From an uncultured Ruminococcus sp. (lineage in GTDB: Bacteria; Bacillota; Clostridia; Oscillospirales; Ruminococcaceae): a stretch of DNA of 7,600 nt. Within the stretch, counting starts at the first letter, position 1. Every line of letters starts with the position of its first letter. The position numbers were made by a program, and so were the translations under genes. Location of the stretch: the NCBI GenBank assembly GCA_900545125.1, contig UQXS01000116.1, positions 1-7,600 on the forward strand, given 5' to 3'. The notes below the pieces were generated by a model, which saw nothing but the letters and a program-made list of their open reading frames with translations, was not told where the DNA came from and ran no database searches. Positions 1-5,061 of this stretch are shown here, piece after piece.

Positions 1-264
1 TGGCAGACGATATTCGAGCCGTGGGCATCCGTGAACGGTGTCGGCGGACGTGAGTATTACAAGGCTGCTCAGGTCAATTCCGAGAACGATATGATTTTCA
101 GGGTGCGATATTCACGCAAAATTGCCGATATGCTCACATCGGAAGCAAGGATAATATACAACGGCAAAATCTACGATATAAAGCATATCGAGGACTACTG
201 CGAAAGGCACGCCGGGCTTGTTATCAGAACACAGCAGCGTGACGGGGCAGAAGAAAATGAATGA
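1..264 (+). CDS. Phage head-closure / head-tail adaptor protein, 5' partial
   Basis: The reading frame is open from the first base, so the start codon lies outside the window; the GTG at 31 is internal. The visible 87 residues contain the pattern WASVNGVGGREYYKAAQVNS, then an R-V-R-Y strand, RIIYNGKIYDIKHIED, and a final strand LVIRTQQRDG. This is the usual layout of the SPP1 gp16 / Phage_H_T_join head-closure family: a W-x-x-V-x-x-x-x-G-R-E-Y segment, a short beta barrel with 'I-x-Y-x-G-x-x-Y-D-I', and a terminal strand. Proteins of this family close the connector after DNA packaging and form the docking surface for the tail. The following gene starts 8 bases before this stop codon, which implies translational coupling within the late operon. 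Confidence 0.8.
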   Translation, partial: WQTIFEPWASVNGVGGREYYKAAQVNSENDMIFRVRYSRKIADMLTSEARIIYNGKIYDIKHIEDYCERHAGLVIRTQQRDGAEENE

Positions 265-661
265 TATTATCACGCCGGAAGAATTTGTTTCTGCACTGGC
301 TGAAGCGGCAGAAACCTACACGAATGAAATTTGTGAGACTGTTGAAAAGGGCATTGATCGCATAGCCGGTGAAACGCTGAAAGAGGTAAAGGAACTGTCT
401 CCGGTGTACGAGGGCAGCAGTAAAAAACTGAAAAAAGGCAGATACCGCAAAGGCTGGAAAGTTCGGAAAGAAAGGCGGCGTGGAAATATACGTATAACGG
501 TTCACAATGAGCAATACCAGCTTGTGCATCTGCCTGAACCCGGTCACTGCCCAAGAGACGGAACGGGACGTGTATACGGCAATGTTTCGGCAATTCCTCA
601 CGTTGAAACCGCCGAAACACACGCCGAAGAAAAAGTTGATAAGCTTCTGGAGGGACTGTAA
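257..661 (+). CDS. HK97 gp10-like phage protein (head-tail joining)
   Basis: A 134-residue protein. I chose the ATG at 257 because it follows the previous gene with the 8-base overlap typical of this operon; a longer frame from TTG 218 would run deep into the upstream gene and lacks a ribosome site. The N-terminal half is helical and charged. A basic stretch SSKKLKKGRYRKGWKVRK follows, then a strand 'GNIRITVHN' and the family hallmark YQLVHLPEPGHCPRDGTGRV, which matches the 'Y-x-L-x-H-L-x-E-x-G-H ... G-R-V' signature of the HK97 gp10 family, and an acidic helix at the C-terminus. Members sit at the neck or head-tail interface of siphophages. The length is normal for the family, and nothing looks damaged. 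Its stop codon TAA shares its last base with the ATG of the next gene. Confidence 0.85.
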   Translation: MNDIITPEEFVSALAEAAETYTNEICETVEKGIDRIAGETLKEVKELSPVYEGSSKKLKKGRYRKGWKVRKERRRGNIRITVHNEQYQLVHLPEPGHCPRDGTGRVYGNVSAIPHVETAETHAEEKVDKLLEGL

Positions 662-939
662 TGGAACTTGACGAAATTTATACAAAGCTGAAAAGCATAG
701 GAATTCCCGTGTCGTACCTGAAATTCAACAAGCCGCAGAAGCTGCCGTTTCAGGTCTGGTATGAAAAATCGGCGGAAATAAAAGGGGCAGACAATTACAA
801 TCTATTCCGCAGAAAAGAAATAAAAATCGAGATATATTCCGCTAAGAAAGATATCTCCCTTGAAAGAAAAGTTGAAGAGCTGTTCCGTGGACGGGAACAA
901 AGCCGGCAGATACTACTCCTGAAGTTGAAGCAAACATGA
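661..939 (+). CDS. Phage tail terminator protein, C-terminus replaced
   Basis: The ATG at 661 overlaps the previous stop by one base, with a good GGAGGG ribosome site at 649-654. Residues 1-76 look like a Firmicutes tail terminator (tail completion protein): an N-terminal helix, IGIPVSYLKF, LPFQVWYEKS, a tyrosine-rich segment, and the strand-helix pair IKIEIYSAKKDISLERKVEELF. Such proteins form the ring that caps the tail tube and are usually about 110-130 residues, with a further helix and C-terminal beta strand. Here the final 16 or so residues (RGREQSRQILLLKLKQT) do not resemble that end, and the same DNA read one frame over gives major tail protein. I infer a truncation at about 885, where a deletion joined this gene to the next. 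The protein is probably non-functional. Assignment to the terminator family rests mainly on position and pattern. Confidence 0.65.
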   Translation: MELDEIYTKLKSIGIPVSYLKFNKPQKLPFQVWYEKSAEIKGADNYNLFRRKEIKIEIYSAKKDISLERKVEELFRGREQSRQILLLKLKQT

Positions 940-1385
940 CAGGACGCACGAAAAACGGTGCAACTATCAACTATACTGCCAACTGGCATACGGCTAAGTC
1001 TGACGACGGAAAGGCTCTCAAAAGAAAGCTTACCGAAGAAACGGCATCTATCAGCTACGGAAATATAACATGGAACGCCAACACGCTCAAAACGCTTATT
1101 GCTACAGCAAGAGTTACTTCGGCTGACAGCAAACGAACAGTGAAAATCGGCGGTGTTCAGAACGATAACGGCGTGCGGTATCTTATCCGGGGCGTACACA
1201 AAGACAAGGTTGACGGCGATATCCGTATAACCGCTGTAGGCGTTAATACAGGCGGCTGGGAAGCAGCATTCTCACCGACAGGCGAAACGATTATCACTCC
1301 AACTTTTGAGTGTGATCCGCTTCTTGACAGCGACGGAACGCTCCTTGAATACGAAGAAGAAATAATTGAAGCTCCGGCTGAATGA
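936..1385 (+). CDS. Phage major tail (tube) protein, N-terminus missing
   Basis: The annotated frame from ATG 936 gives 149 residues, but no ribosome site precedes that ATG. The same frame stays open and looks coding back to about 890 (GTKAGDTTPEVEAN), overlapping the tail terminator in another frame. The body reads like a siphophage tube protein: TGRTKNGATINYT, a strand SISYGNITWNA, KIGGVQNDNGVRYLIRGVHK, DGDIRITAVGVNTGGWEAAF, then an acidic C-terminus 'DSDGTLLEYEEE'. Position right after the terminator and right before the chaperone also fits. Tube proteins of this kind begin with an N-terminal arm and first beta sheet that I cannot find anywhere upstream. I infer that the 5' end of the gene was lost in the deletion that also cut the tail terminator. 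A stem-loop follows the stop codon. Confidence 0.65.
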   Translation: MTGRTKNGATINYTANWHTAKSDDGKALKRKLTEETASISYGNITWNANTLKTLIATARVTSADSKRTVKIGGVQNDNGVRYLIRGVHKDKVDGDIRITAVGVNTGGWEAAFSPTGETIITPTFECDPLLDSDGTLLEYEEEIIEAPAE

Positions 1386-1391
1386 TAATGT

Positions 1392-1420
1392 AAGGGCAGG
1401 AAAAACTCTTCTGCCCTTTT
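1392..1420 (+). terminator. Stem-loop with T run after the major tail gene
   Basis: An 8-bp perfect stem AAGGGCAG (1392-1399) / CTGCCCTT (1411-1418), an 11-base loop, and a 3' run ending in TTTT at 1417-1420 form a modest intrinsic terminator. Placement directly behind the major tail protein suggests partial termination, which would keep the highly expressed tube gene above the downstream chaperone and tape measure. The 3' arm can instead pair with GGCAG at 1421-1425, giving a mutually exclusive hairpin. Confidence 0.6.
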
Positions 1421-1447
1421 GGCAGTAACACCAAAAGGAAAATATAA

Positions 1448-1945
1448 ATGAAAAAATTCAGATTCACACTTGCCAGCGGAACAAAACTTACCATACATCC
1501 GCCAACAGTAAGGCAGTATTATGTTTTAAAGAGTGCATCAGATCCGAAACTGATTGTCAGAACAGCAACTGAAATCATGGGAAAGATGCCGGAAACAATT
1601 GACGAACTCAAATGCTTCATAAAGGAATATCTTACAGAAGTTGAAATGATAATCAACAACAATCAACAGTTGCAAATTCCATATGCCCCTGTTGAAAAAA
1701 ATTATGAACCGCATTTCAGATGCAATACGGAAAAGCTTAAACTTGTAATTGATTATACAGGTCTGAACATCAACGAGGTTTGGGAGCTTAATTATTTTGA
1801 GTATCGGGGCTATCTTCACGATGCTTTTGTATGGGAGCATTCCGGCAGTAAACAGGGCAGGGAATATCTGGAAAAAGCTTATGATTATCAGCAGACAGAA
1901 CCCGACAGAACAGGTTTAAGGAGGGTGTTGAGCGGTGGCAAGTAA
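1448..1945 (+). CDS. Phage tail assembly chaperone
   Basis: A 165-residue protein starting at ATG 1448, with AAGGAAA at 1435-1441 as its ribosome site. The N-terminal third begins MKKFRFTLASGTKLTIHPPT, a beta-strand opening common in the small proteins encoded just before siphophage tape measures. The C-terminal part contains KLVIDYTGLNINEVWELNYFEYRGYLHDAF, then EYLEKAYDYQQTEPDRTGLR, a pattern like that of the T domain of gpG/gpGT-type chaperones. It should coat the tape measure and deliver it to the growing tail. Many relatives make the T domain by ribosomal frameshifting; here both halves lie in one frame. GC content is about 38% where sampled, lower than the Dit and Tal genes. The stop overlaps the tape measure start by 11 bases. 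Confidence 0.7.
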   Translation: MKKFRFTLASGTKLTIHPPTVRQYYVLKSASDPKLIVRTATEIMGKMPETIDELKCFIKEYLTEVEMIINNNQQLQIPYAPVEKNYEPHFRCNTEKLKLVIDYTGLNINEVWELNYFEYRGYLHDAFVWEHSGSKQGREYLEKAYDYQQTEPDRTGLRRVLSGGK

Positions 1946-2360
1946 AAGAATCCGAGGTATTACGGTAAAAATTGGCGGCGATACTACAGAGCTAGATGAG
2001 GCTCTGAAAGGTACTGAAAAAAGGAGCGGAAGCATAAAGTCGGAACTTACAGAGATCAACAGATCACTTAACAAAAATAAAGATTCCGTTGTACTTTGGG
2101 AACAGAAGCAGGAGCTCCTTAGCAAGGCGTTTGATGTCAGCAAAGAAAAGCTGAATATGCTTGAAAGTGCGCAGACAGATGTGATAAAACAGCTTGAAAA
2201 TAAGGCTGTCACCGGGGAGCAGTACCGTGCATTTCAGCGAGAACTTGAAAACGCCAGAGCTGAAGCAAAGCGTTTCGGCGGTCAGCTTGAAGATGCCGAA
2301 AACAAGGTCAAGGAATTAAACGGAACAGCAGATAAAACCGCTGAAAGCGTTGCCTGTTGA
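1935..2360 (+). CDS. Tape measure protein, N-terminal fragment
   Basis: The GTG at 1935 follows the strong ribosome site AAGGAGG (1918-1924) at a spacing of 10. The fragment opens with KRIRGITVKIGGDTTELDEAL, the characteristic first strand and helix of tape measures in this group. About 110 residues of charged coiled coil follow, including a 'LSKAFDVSKEKLNML' segment and 'VTGEQYRAFQRELENARAEA'. The family-like sequence ends around residue 134 (GTADKTAESV), and the frame stops at 2358-2360. In intact relatives a small hydrophobic segment and linker follow before the conserved 'GTAVGEINTRF' region; here that linker is not present in any frame. The fragment alone would be a soluble coiled coil without obvious function. 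Confidence 0.75.
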   Translation: MASKRIRGITVKIGGDTTELDEALKGTEKRSGSIKSELTEINRSLNKNKDSVVLWEQKQELLSKAFDVSKEKLNMLESAQTDVIKQLENKAVTGEQYRAFQRELENARAEAKRFGGQLEDAENKVKELNGTADKTAESVAC

Positions 2361-3918
2361 TATGGATGATGTCGGAACAGCAGTCGGTGAAATCAACACA
2401 AGATTTGACGTAACCGGAGAAAGCCTTGAAAATCTGACAGAAACATTTCTTAAATATGCGAGAATAAACGGTTCAGATGTAAATAGTTCAATTGACAACG
2501 TTTCTGCTGCAATGAAAGCATTTTCCGTTAATACAGAAGATACGGGCTATGTGTTAGATGCACTATCGGCAGTAGGTCAAAAAACCGGAATCAATATGGG
2601 TACTCTGGAAAGTACACTTGTATCAAACTCGGCGACTTTTAAGGAAATGGATCTTTCGATTTATGAATCAGCGCAGCTGCTTGGACAATTCGAGAAAAAT
2701 GGAGTTGATACATCAACAGCAATAACAGGGCTTAAAAAAGCTCAACAGGAAGCTACAAAGGAGAAAAAAACTCTTTCAGAAGCGCTTGATGAAAATATAT
2801 CGTCTATAAAAAATGCAAAGGACAAAACGGAAGCTCTTCAAATCGCAACAGAGCTGTTCGGTAAACGTGGTGCGTCTGCCATGGCACAGGCTATAAGAGA
2901 GGGCAGATTTGAACTTAGCAGCATTAACGAAAATATGACGAAATTTTCCGGAACGGTATCAAATACGTTTAAAACAATACAGAAAGAGCCGGACAAACTT
3001 AAAATAACAACGAATAAACTTAAAATTGAACTGGCATCTCTTGCCGAAAAAGTCATACCAAAAATTGAAAAAGGCATTGAGATATTCAATGACAACCTCC
3101 CTGATATCCTTGAAACAGGCAAGAAGCTTCTGCCTGTAGTAACAGGAGTTGGAACGGCTTTTGCAGCGTGGAAGATCAGCAAGAGCGTGACTTCCATTCT
3201 TTCCGGCAACCCTTTCAGCTTATTTGTTGCCGGTGCAGGACTTGCAGTAACAGCGATAGATTATTTCAAAGACAGTCTCAAAAAAGGGAAAACCGAAACG
3301 GAAAAATTCATAGAGGAACAGGAAAAGTATCAGCATGCAGCCAGAGATTCTATTGAAGAGATAAAAAATCTGAAAAGGGAAGCTGACGAAAACGCCGTAA
3401 AAATCGACATTGAATATGATGATATACAGAAAAAATGGGACGAACTACAGACGCTTGTCGATCAGAACGGCAAAATAAAAGAGGGCTACGAGGCAAGAGT
3501 TCAATATATCACAAACGAGCTGACAAATGCGACAGGCGTTGAAATTGAGCTTGTGGACGGTCAGATCCAGAAGTACGGTGAGCTGAAAAACACTATTGAA
3601 GAAACCATTGAAAAACAGAGGGCACAGCGTCTGTTCGAGAATTACAGCGAACAGGAAACAGAATATATTCAGAAACGTGATGAAGCCAAGCAGGAAGTTT
3701 ACGAGAGAGGAAATGAAGTTGACGAGGCATGGGCAAACTATAAAGATGCAAAGTCCAGAGTATCGCTATTTAAGCAGCGGACGCGGCATCGTAGCCGAAG
3801 CAGGTCCGGAGCTGATAGAGATAATCAACGGCGGAGCAAAGATAACTCTTCTTACGGGAAGTGCAAGGAATACGCCTGTATCATCCGCAGGAAGCACCCG
3901 GAACGTGTACATAAGTAA
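2350..3918 (+). CDS. Tape measure protein, central fragment with spurious C-terminus
   Basis: The frame is open from 2320; possible starts are TTG 2350 or ATG 2362, neither with a convincing ribosome site. The first 230 residues are the conserved tape measure core: DDVGTAVGEINTRFDVTGES, SIDNVSAAMKAFSV, TGINMGTLESTLVSNSATF, GLKKAQQEATKEKKTLSEAL, and EALQIATELFGKRGASAMAQ, as in TP901-1-type minor tail proteins. A hydrophobic stretch at residues 287-306 (NPFSLFVAGAGLAVTAIDYF) may help form the DNA-ejection channel. Coiled coil then runs to about residue 474. From there the last 48 residues are arginine/serine-rich (RTRHRSRSRSG) and unlike any tape measure. This tail is the genuine C-terminal coding DNA read in the wrong frame. 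GC content is about 32-43% in the stretches I counted. Confidence 0.75.
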   Translation: MPVDMDDVGTAVGEINTRFDVTGESLENLTETFLKYARINGSDVNSSIDNVSAAMKAFSVNTEDTGYVLDALSAVGQKTGINMGTLESTLVSNSATFKEMDLSIYESAQLLGQFEKNGVDTSTAITGLKKAQQEATKEKKTLSEALDENISSIKNAKDKTEALQIATELFGKRGASAMAQAIREGRFELSSINENMTKFSGTVSNTFKTIQKEPDKLKITTNKLKIELASLAEKVIPKIEKGIEIFNDNLPDILETGKKLLPVVTGVGTAFAAWKISKSVTSILSGNPFSLFVAGAGLAVTAIDYFKDSLKKGKTETEKFIEEQEKYQHAARDSIEEIKNLKREADENAVKIDIEYDDIQKKWDELQTLVDQNGKIKEGYEARVQYITNELTNATGVEIELVDGQIQKYGELKNTIEETIEKQRAQRLFENYSEQETEYIQKRDEAKQEVYERGNEVDEAWANYKDAKSRVSLFKQRTRHRSRSRSGADRDNQRRSKDNSSYGKCKEYACIIRRKHPERVHK

Positions 3919-4018
3919 TACAATAAATGCCAGTATTTCCGGCGGCTATGACGTAAGACGGCTTGCGGAAGATCTTGCCGGCGAACAGCGGAGAGCAGAA
4001 AGGAACATGGGCTTATGA
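3770..4018 (+). pseudogene. Tape measure protein, C-terminal fragment
   Basis: In the frame ending at the TGA of 4016-4018, the sequence from 3770 reads LSSGRGIVAEAGPELIEIIN, then ITLLTGSARNT, then NVYISNTINASISGGYDVRR and a final helix LAEDLAGEQRRAERNMG. This is the standard C-terminal end of tape measures in Firmicutes siphophages, including the 'AEAGPEL-I' motif and the last 'DVRxLAExLAxEQRR' helix. It has no start codon or ribosome site of its own. The frame continues upstream to 3596, but that part overlaps the central fragment and is not family-like. GC content jumps to 52-58% here. The stop overlaps the Dit start in an ATGA arrangement. Confidence 0.75.
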
Positions 4019-4731
4019 GCAGCTTTATTTTCAACGGGCATAACAGTGAAGAACTGGGACTTATGGTGACGCAGCCGATCATCCGTCCCTCCTGGGCTGC
4101 CGAGTACAACGAACTCACGGCGGCAGGCGGAATCCGGAAAGTCATGCAGAAAATGAATACTTTCGGCAATGCATCTTTTTCGATAGAAACATATCTGGAC
4201 GACGCTTCGCAGGATAATATCCGCAAAATATTCGGAGCTATCAGCGGTTCGGGAAAGCTTGTTGTCTCGACAGCTCCCGGCGAATATCTTGACGTGATAA
4301 TCAGTCCGATATCGCCTGTTCCTGCTGCATTTCTGGCGGCGGAAATATCCGTACAGCTCACGGCACGTCCCTTTGCGTATGCCGTATCTCCGACGATCGT
4401 TGATCTGACGGGAGCAACAAGCTATGCGGAAATTGAAAACAAGGGAACTGTATTTTCTGCTCCTGAAATCCGTCTGAAAGGTTCGGGAGACGTGACAATC
4501 ACCACCAACGGGGCGGATTTTATCATAAAGATACCGTCCGATCTCAGCAACGCGGAAATTATAATTGACTGCGATGCGCAGGTTGCTTATTACATGGACA
4601 GTGGCAGCATGATATCTGTAACGCACCGGACGTACAATAATTTTCCCCTGCTTCACGAGGGAAAGAATTACATGAAATATACCGGAACAGTAAGCGAAAT
4701 GAAGTGCAATGTAAGGGAACGTTGGTATTAG
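4015..4731 (+). CDS. Phage distal tail protein (Dit)
   Basis: A 238-residue protein starting at ATG 4015, which overlaps the tape measure stop, with AAAGGA at 4000-4005 as ribosome site. The opening SFIFNGHNSEELGLMVTQP matches the 'F-x-F-N-G-x-x-S-x-E-x-G-L-x-V' start of Dit proteins of the Sipho_tail family. The N-terminal belt domain runs to about residue 130 (QLTARPFAYAVSP). A second beta-sandwich begins near ENKGTVFSAPEIRLKGSGDV, corresponding to the galectin-like C-terminal domain, and the protein ends RERWY. Dit forms the hexameric hub that joins the tail tube to the tip complex. The gene looks complete. GC content is higher (47-65% in two stretches counted) than that of the central tape measure. 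It is followed not by Tal, as is usual, but by a toxin-antitoxin locus. Confidence 0.85.
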   Translation: MSSFIFNGHNSEELGLMVTQPIIRPSWAAEYNELTAAGGIRKVMQKMNTFGNASFSIETYLDDASQDNIRKIFGAISGSGKLVVSTAPGEYLDVIISPISPVPAAFLAAEISVQLTARPFAYAVSPTIVDLTGATSYAEIENKGTVFSAPEIRLKGSGDVTITTNGADFIIKIPSDLSNAEIIIDCDAQVAYYMDSGSMISVTHRTYNNFPLLHEGKNYMKYTGTVSEMKCNVRERWY

Positions 4732-4746
4732 AACGTATCTTGAAAT

Positions 4747-4775
4747 TTGACAAATCCATGCATCCGTGATATAAT
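4747..4775 (+). promoter_or_regulatory. Consensus sigma-A promoter for the toxin mRNA
   Basis: The -35 box TTGACA (4747-4752) and -10 box TATAAT (4770-4775) are both perfect, separated by exactly 17 bases. Transcription should begin near 4781-4783. Such a perfect promoter is unexpected inside a late phage operon and suggests the downstream unit is transcribed in the lysogen. The 11-base block TTGACAAATCC recurs, inverted, in the promoter at 5034-5061. Confidence 0.85.
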
Positions 4776-4784
4776 AAAAAGCAA

Positions 4785-4812
4785 GGCAGCCGTGCAAATG
4801 CGCAAAGCTGCC
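4785..4812 (+). promoter_or_regulatory. 5' stem-loop of the toxin mRNA
   Basis: GGCAGC (4785-4790) pairs with GCTGCC (4807-4812), and inside it GTGC (4792-4795) pairs with GCGC (4800-4803) around an AAAT loop. The hairpin begins within a few bases of the predicted transcript start, a position where stable stems protect type I toxin mRNAs from 5' decay. Read from the other strand the same stem is followed by TTGCTTTTT, so it could also serve as a back-up terminator for the antisense RNA. Confidence 0.6.
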
Positions 4813-4847
4813 CCGGATGCTGCATAACGGTAGGCGGTTCGATTCTT

Positions 4848-4866
4848 CCCTCGGAAACGGGGGTGA
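4848..4866 (+). promoter_or_regulatory. Ribosome site of the toxin, hidden in a GNRA hairpin
   Basis: The ribosome site GGGGGTGA (4859-4866) lies 5 bases before the toxin ATG. Its G run is the 3' arm of a 6-bp stem, CCCTCG (4848-4853) with CGGGGG (4858-4863, one G-U pair), closed by the tetraloop GAAA. A GNRA-capped stem over the ribosome site would keep translation low, as is known for Fst and other type I toxin messages. Confidence 0.7.
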
Positions 4867-4871
4867 GCGAT

Positions 4872-4949
4872 ATGACAATAATGGAATTACTTACTTTACT
4901 TATAGTTATAATTTCTATCATTGATATCAGCAATAACAAAAAGAAATAA
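4872..4949 (+). CDS. Small hydrophobic type I toxin (holin-like toxin family)
   Basis: A 25-residue peptide from ATG 4872. It begins MTIMELL, continues with an unbroken hydrophobic run TLLIVIISIIDI long enough for most of a membrane helix, and ends SNNKKK. A short membrane span with a polar, lysine-rich C-terminus is the pattern of Fst/TxpA-like peptides and especially of the Firmicutes 'putative holin-like toxin' family, whose members often read M-T-V-x-E-x-L near the start. Such peptides insert in the cell membrane and disturb it when overproduced. The coding call does not rest on length alone: a perfect promoter, a strong ribosome site at correct spacing, a structured leader and a convergent antisense promoter all frame this peptide. 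ATG 4881 is a less well spaced alternative start. Family assignment is from pattern, so it remains to be confirmed. Confidence 0.75.
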   Translation: MTIMELLTLLIVIISIIDISNNKKK

Positions 4950-5027
4950 CCGCCCTCACTCTTCCAAAGTCGGCGGTTATTTCATAACCAAAAAACGAGG
5001 GAGAACCGCTTATCGCAGCATCCTTTC
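4935..5027 (-). ncRNA. Predicted antisense antitoxin RNA
   Basis: Transcription from the reverse promoter should start near 5027 and run left toward the toxin, ending near 4935 at the stem-loop that spans the toxin stop codon, giving an RNA of roughly 90 nucleotides. It would be fully complementary to the 3' part of the toxin message if that message extends to the terminator at 5060-5093. This resembles RatA, which pairs with the 3' end of txpA, and RNAII of the par/Fst system. The first bases read AAAGGATGCTGCGATAAGCG, nearly the same as the leader of the toxin mRNA itself. It holds no useful reading frame: the only ATG is followed by one codon and a stop. Ends are inferred from promoter and terminator positions. 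Confidence 0.65.
4943..4983. terminator. Bidirectional stem-loop spanning the toxin stop codon
   Basis: A perfect 12-bp stem, GAAATAACCGCC (4943-4954) with GGCGGTTATTTC (4972-4983), encloses a 17-base loop. The left arm contains the toxin stop codon TAA. On the reverse strand the stem is followed by TTTTTGTTATTG, a fair terminator tail for the antisense RNA. On the forward strand the tail is only TTATTTCAT, so toxin transcripts may read through to the stronger terminator at 5060-5093. Confidence 0.7.
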
Positions 5028-5033
5028 ATATAT

Positions 5034-5061
5034 ATTATACCACAAAATCCGGATTTGTCAA
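5034..5061 (-). promoter_or_regulatory. Consensus reverse promoter for the antisense RNA
   Basis: On the reverse strand, TTGACA (5061-5056) and TATAAT (5039-5034) are both perfect with a 16-base spacer. The direction faces the toxin gene. Its -35 box lies at the edge of the hairpin at 5060-5088, so the terminator and this promoter share bases. Confidence 0.8.

Larger units (their letters stand above)
1935..4018 (+). pseudogene. Phage tape measure protein gene, broken into three frames
   Basis: Three consecutive open segments in three different frames together spell recognisable N-terminal, central and C-terminal parts of one Firmicutes tape measure protein. The frame changes fall near 2340 and near 3770. 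At neither point does a single-base correction restore the normal family sequence; residues usually present between the parts appear to be missing. The whole remaining gene would encode at most about 690 residues. Tape measures set tail length and form the core of the tail, so an intact long reading frame is required. I treat the locus as a pseudogene and describe the pieces separately. Assembly error in a strain mixture is the main alternative. Confidence 0.75.

Noticed and set aside
1696..1702. Slippery-type heptamer A AAA AAT in frame in the tail assembly chaperone
   Set aside because: A -1 shift there reaches a TGA two codons later, which would only shorten the protein; the G-to-GT frameshift of other phages makes a longer one, and here both parts are already in one frame.
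3772..3918. Arginine/serine-rich end of the central tape measure frame (RTRHRSRSRSG) as a nucleic-acid-binding tail
   Set aside because: The same DNA in another frame encodes the standard tape measure C-terminus, so this is out-of-frame reading.
4833..4849. GGTTCGATTC, identical to a common tRNA T-arm sequence, with a partly paired stem
   Set aside because: No acceptor, D or anticodon arms can be found on either side, one stem pair is missing, and the bases are better explained as part of the toxin mRNA leader.
3946..4878. Reverse-strand open frame of 310 codons overlapping Dit and the toxin leader
   Set aside because: It lacks a ribosome site, shows no recognisable domain, and mirrors the codon structure of the clearly real Dit gene on the forward strand.
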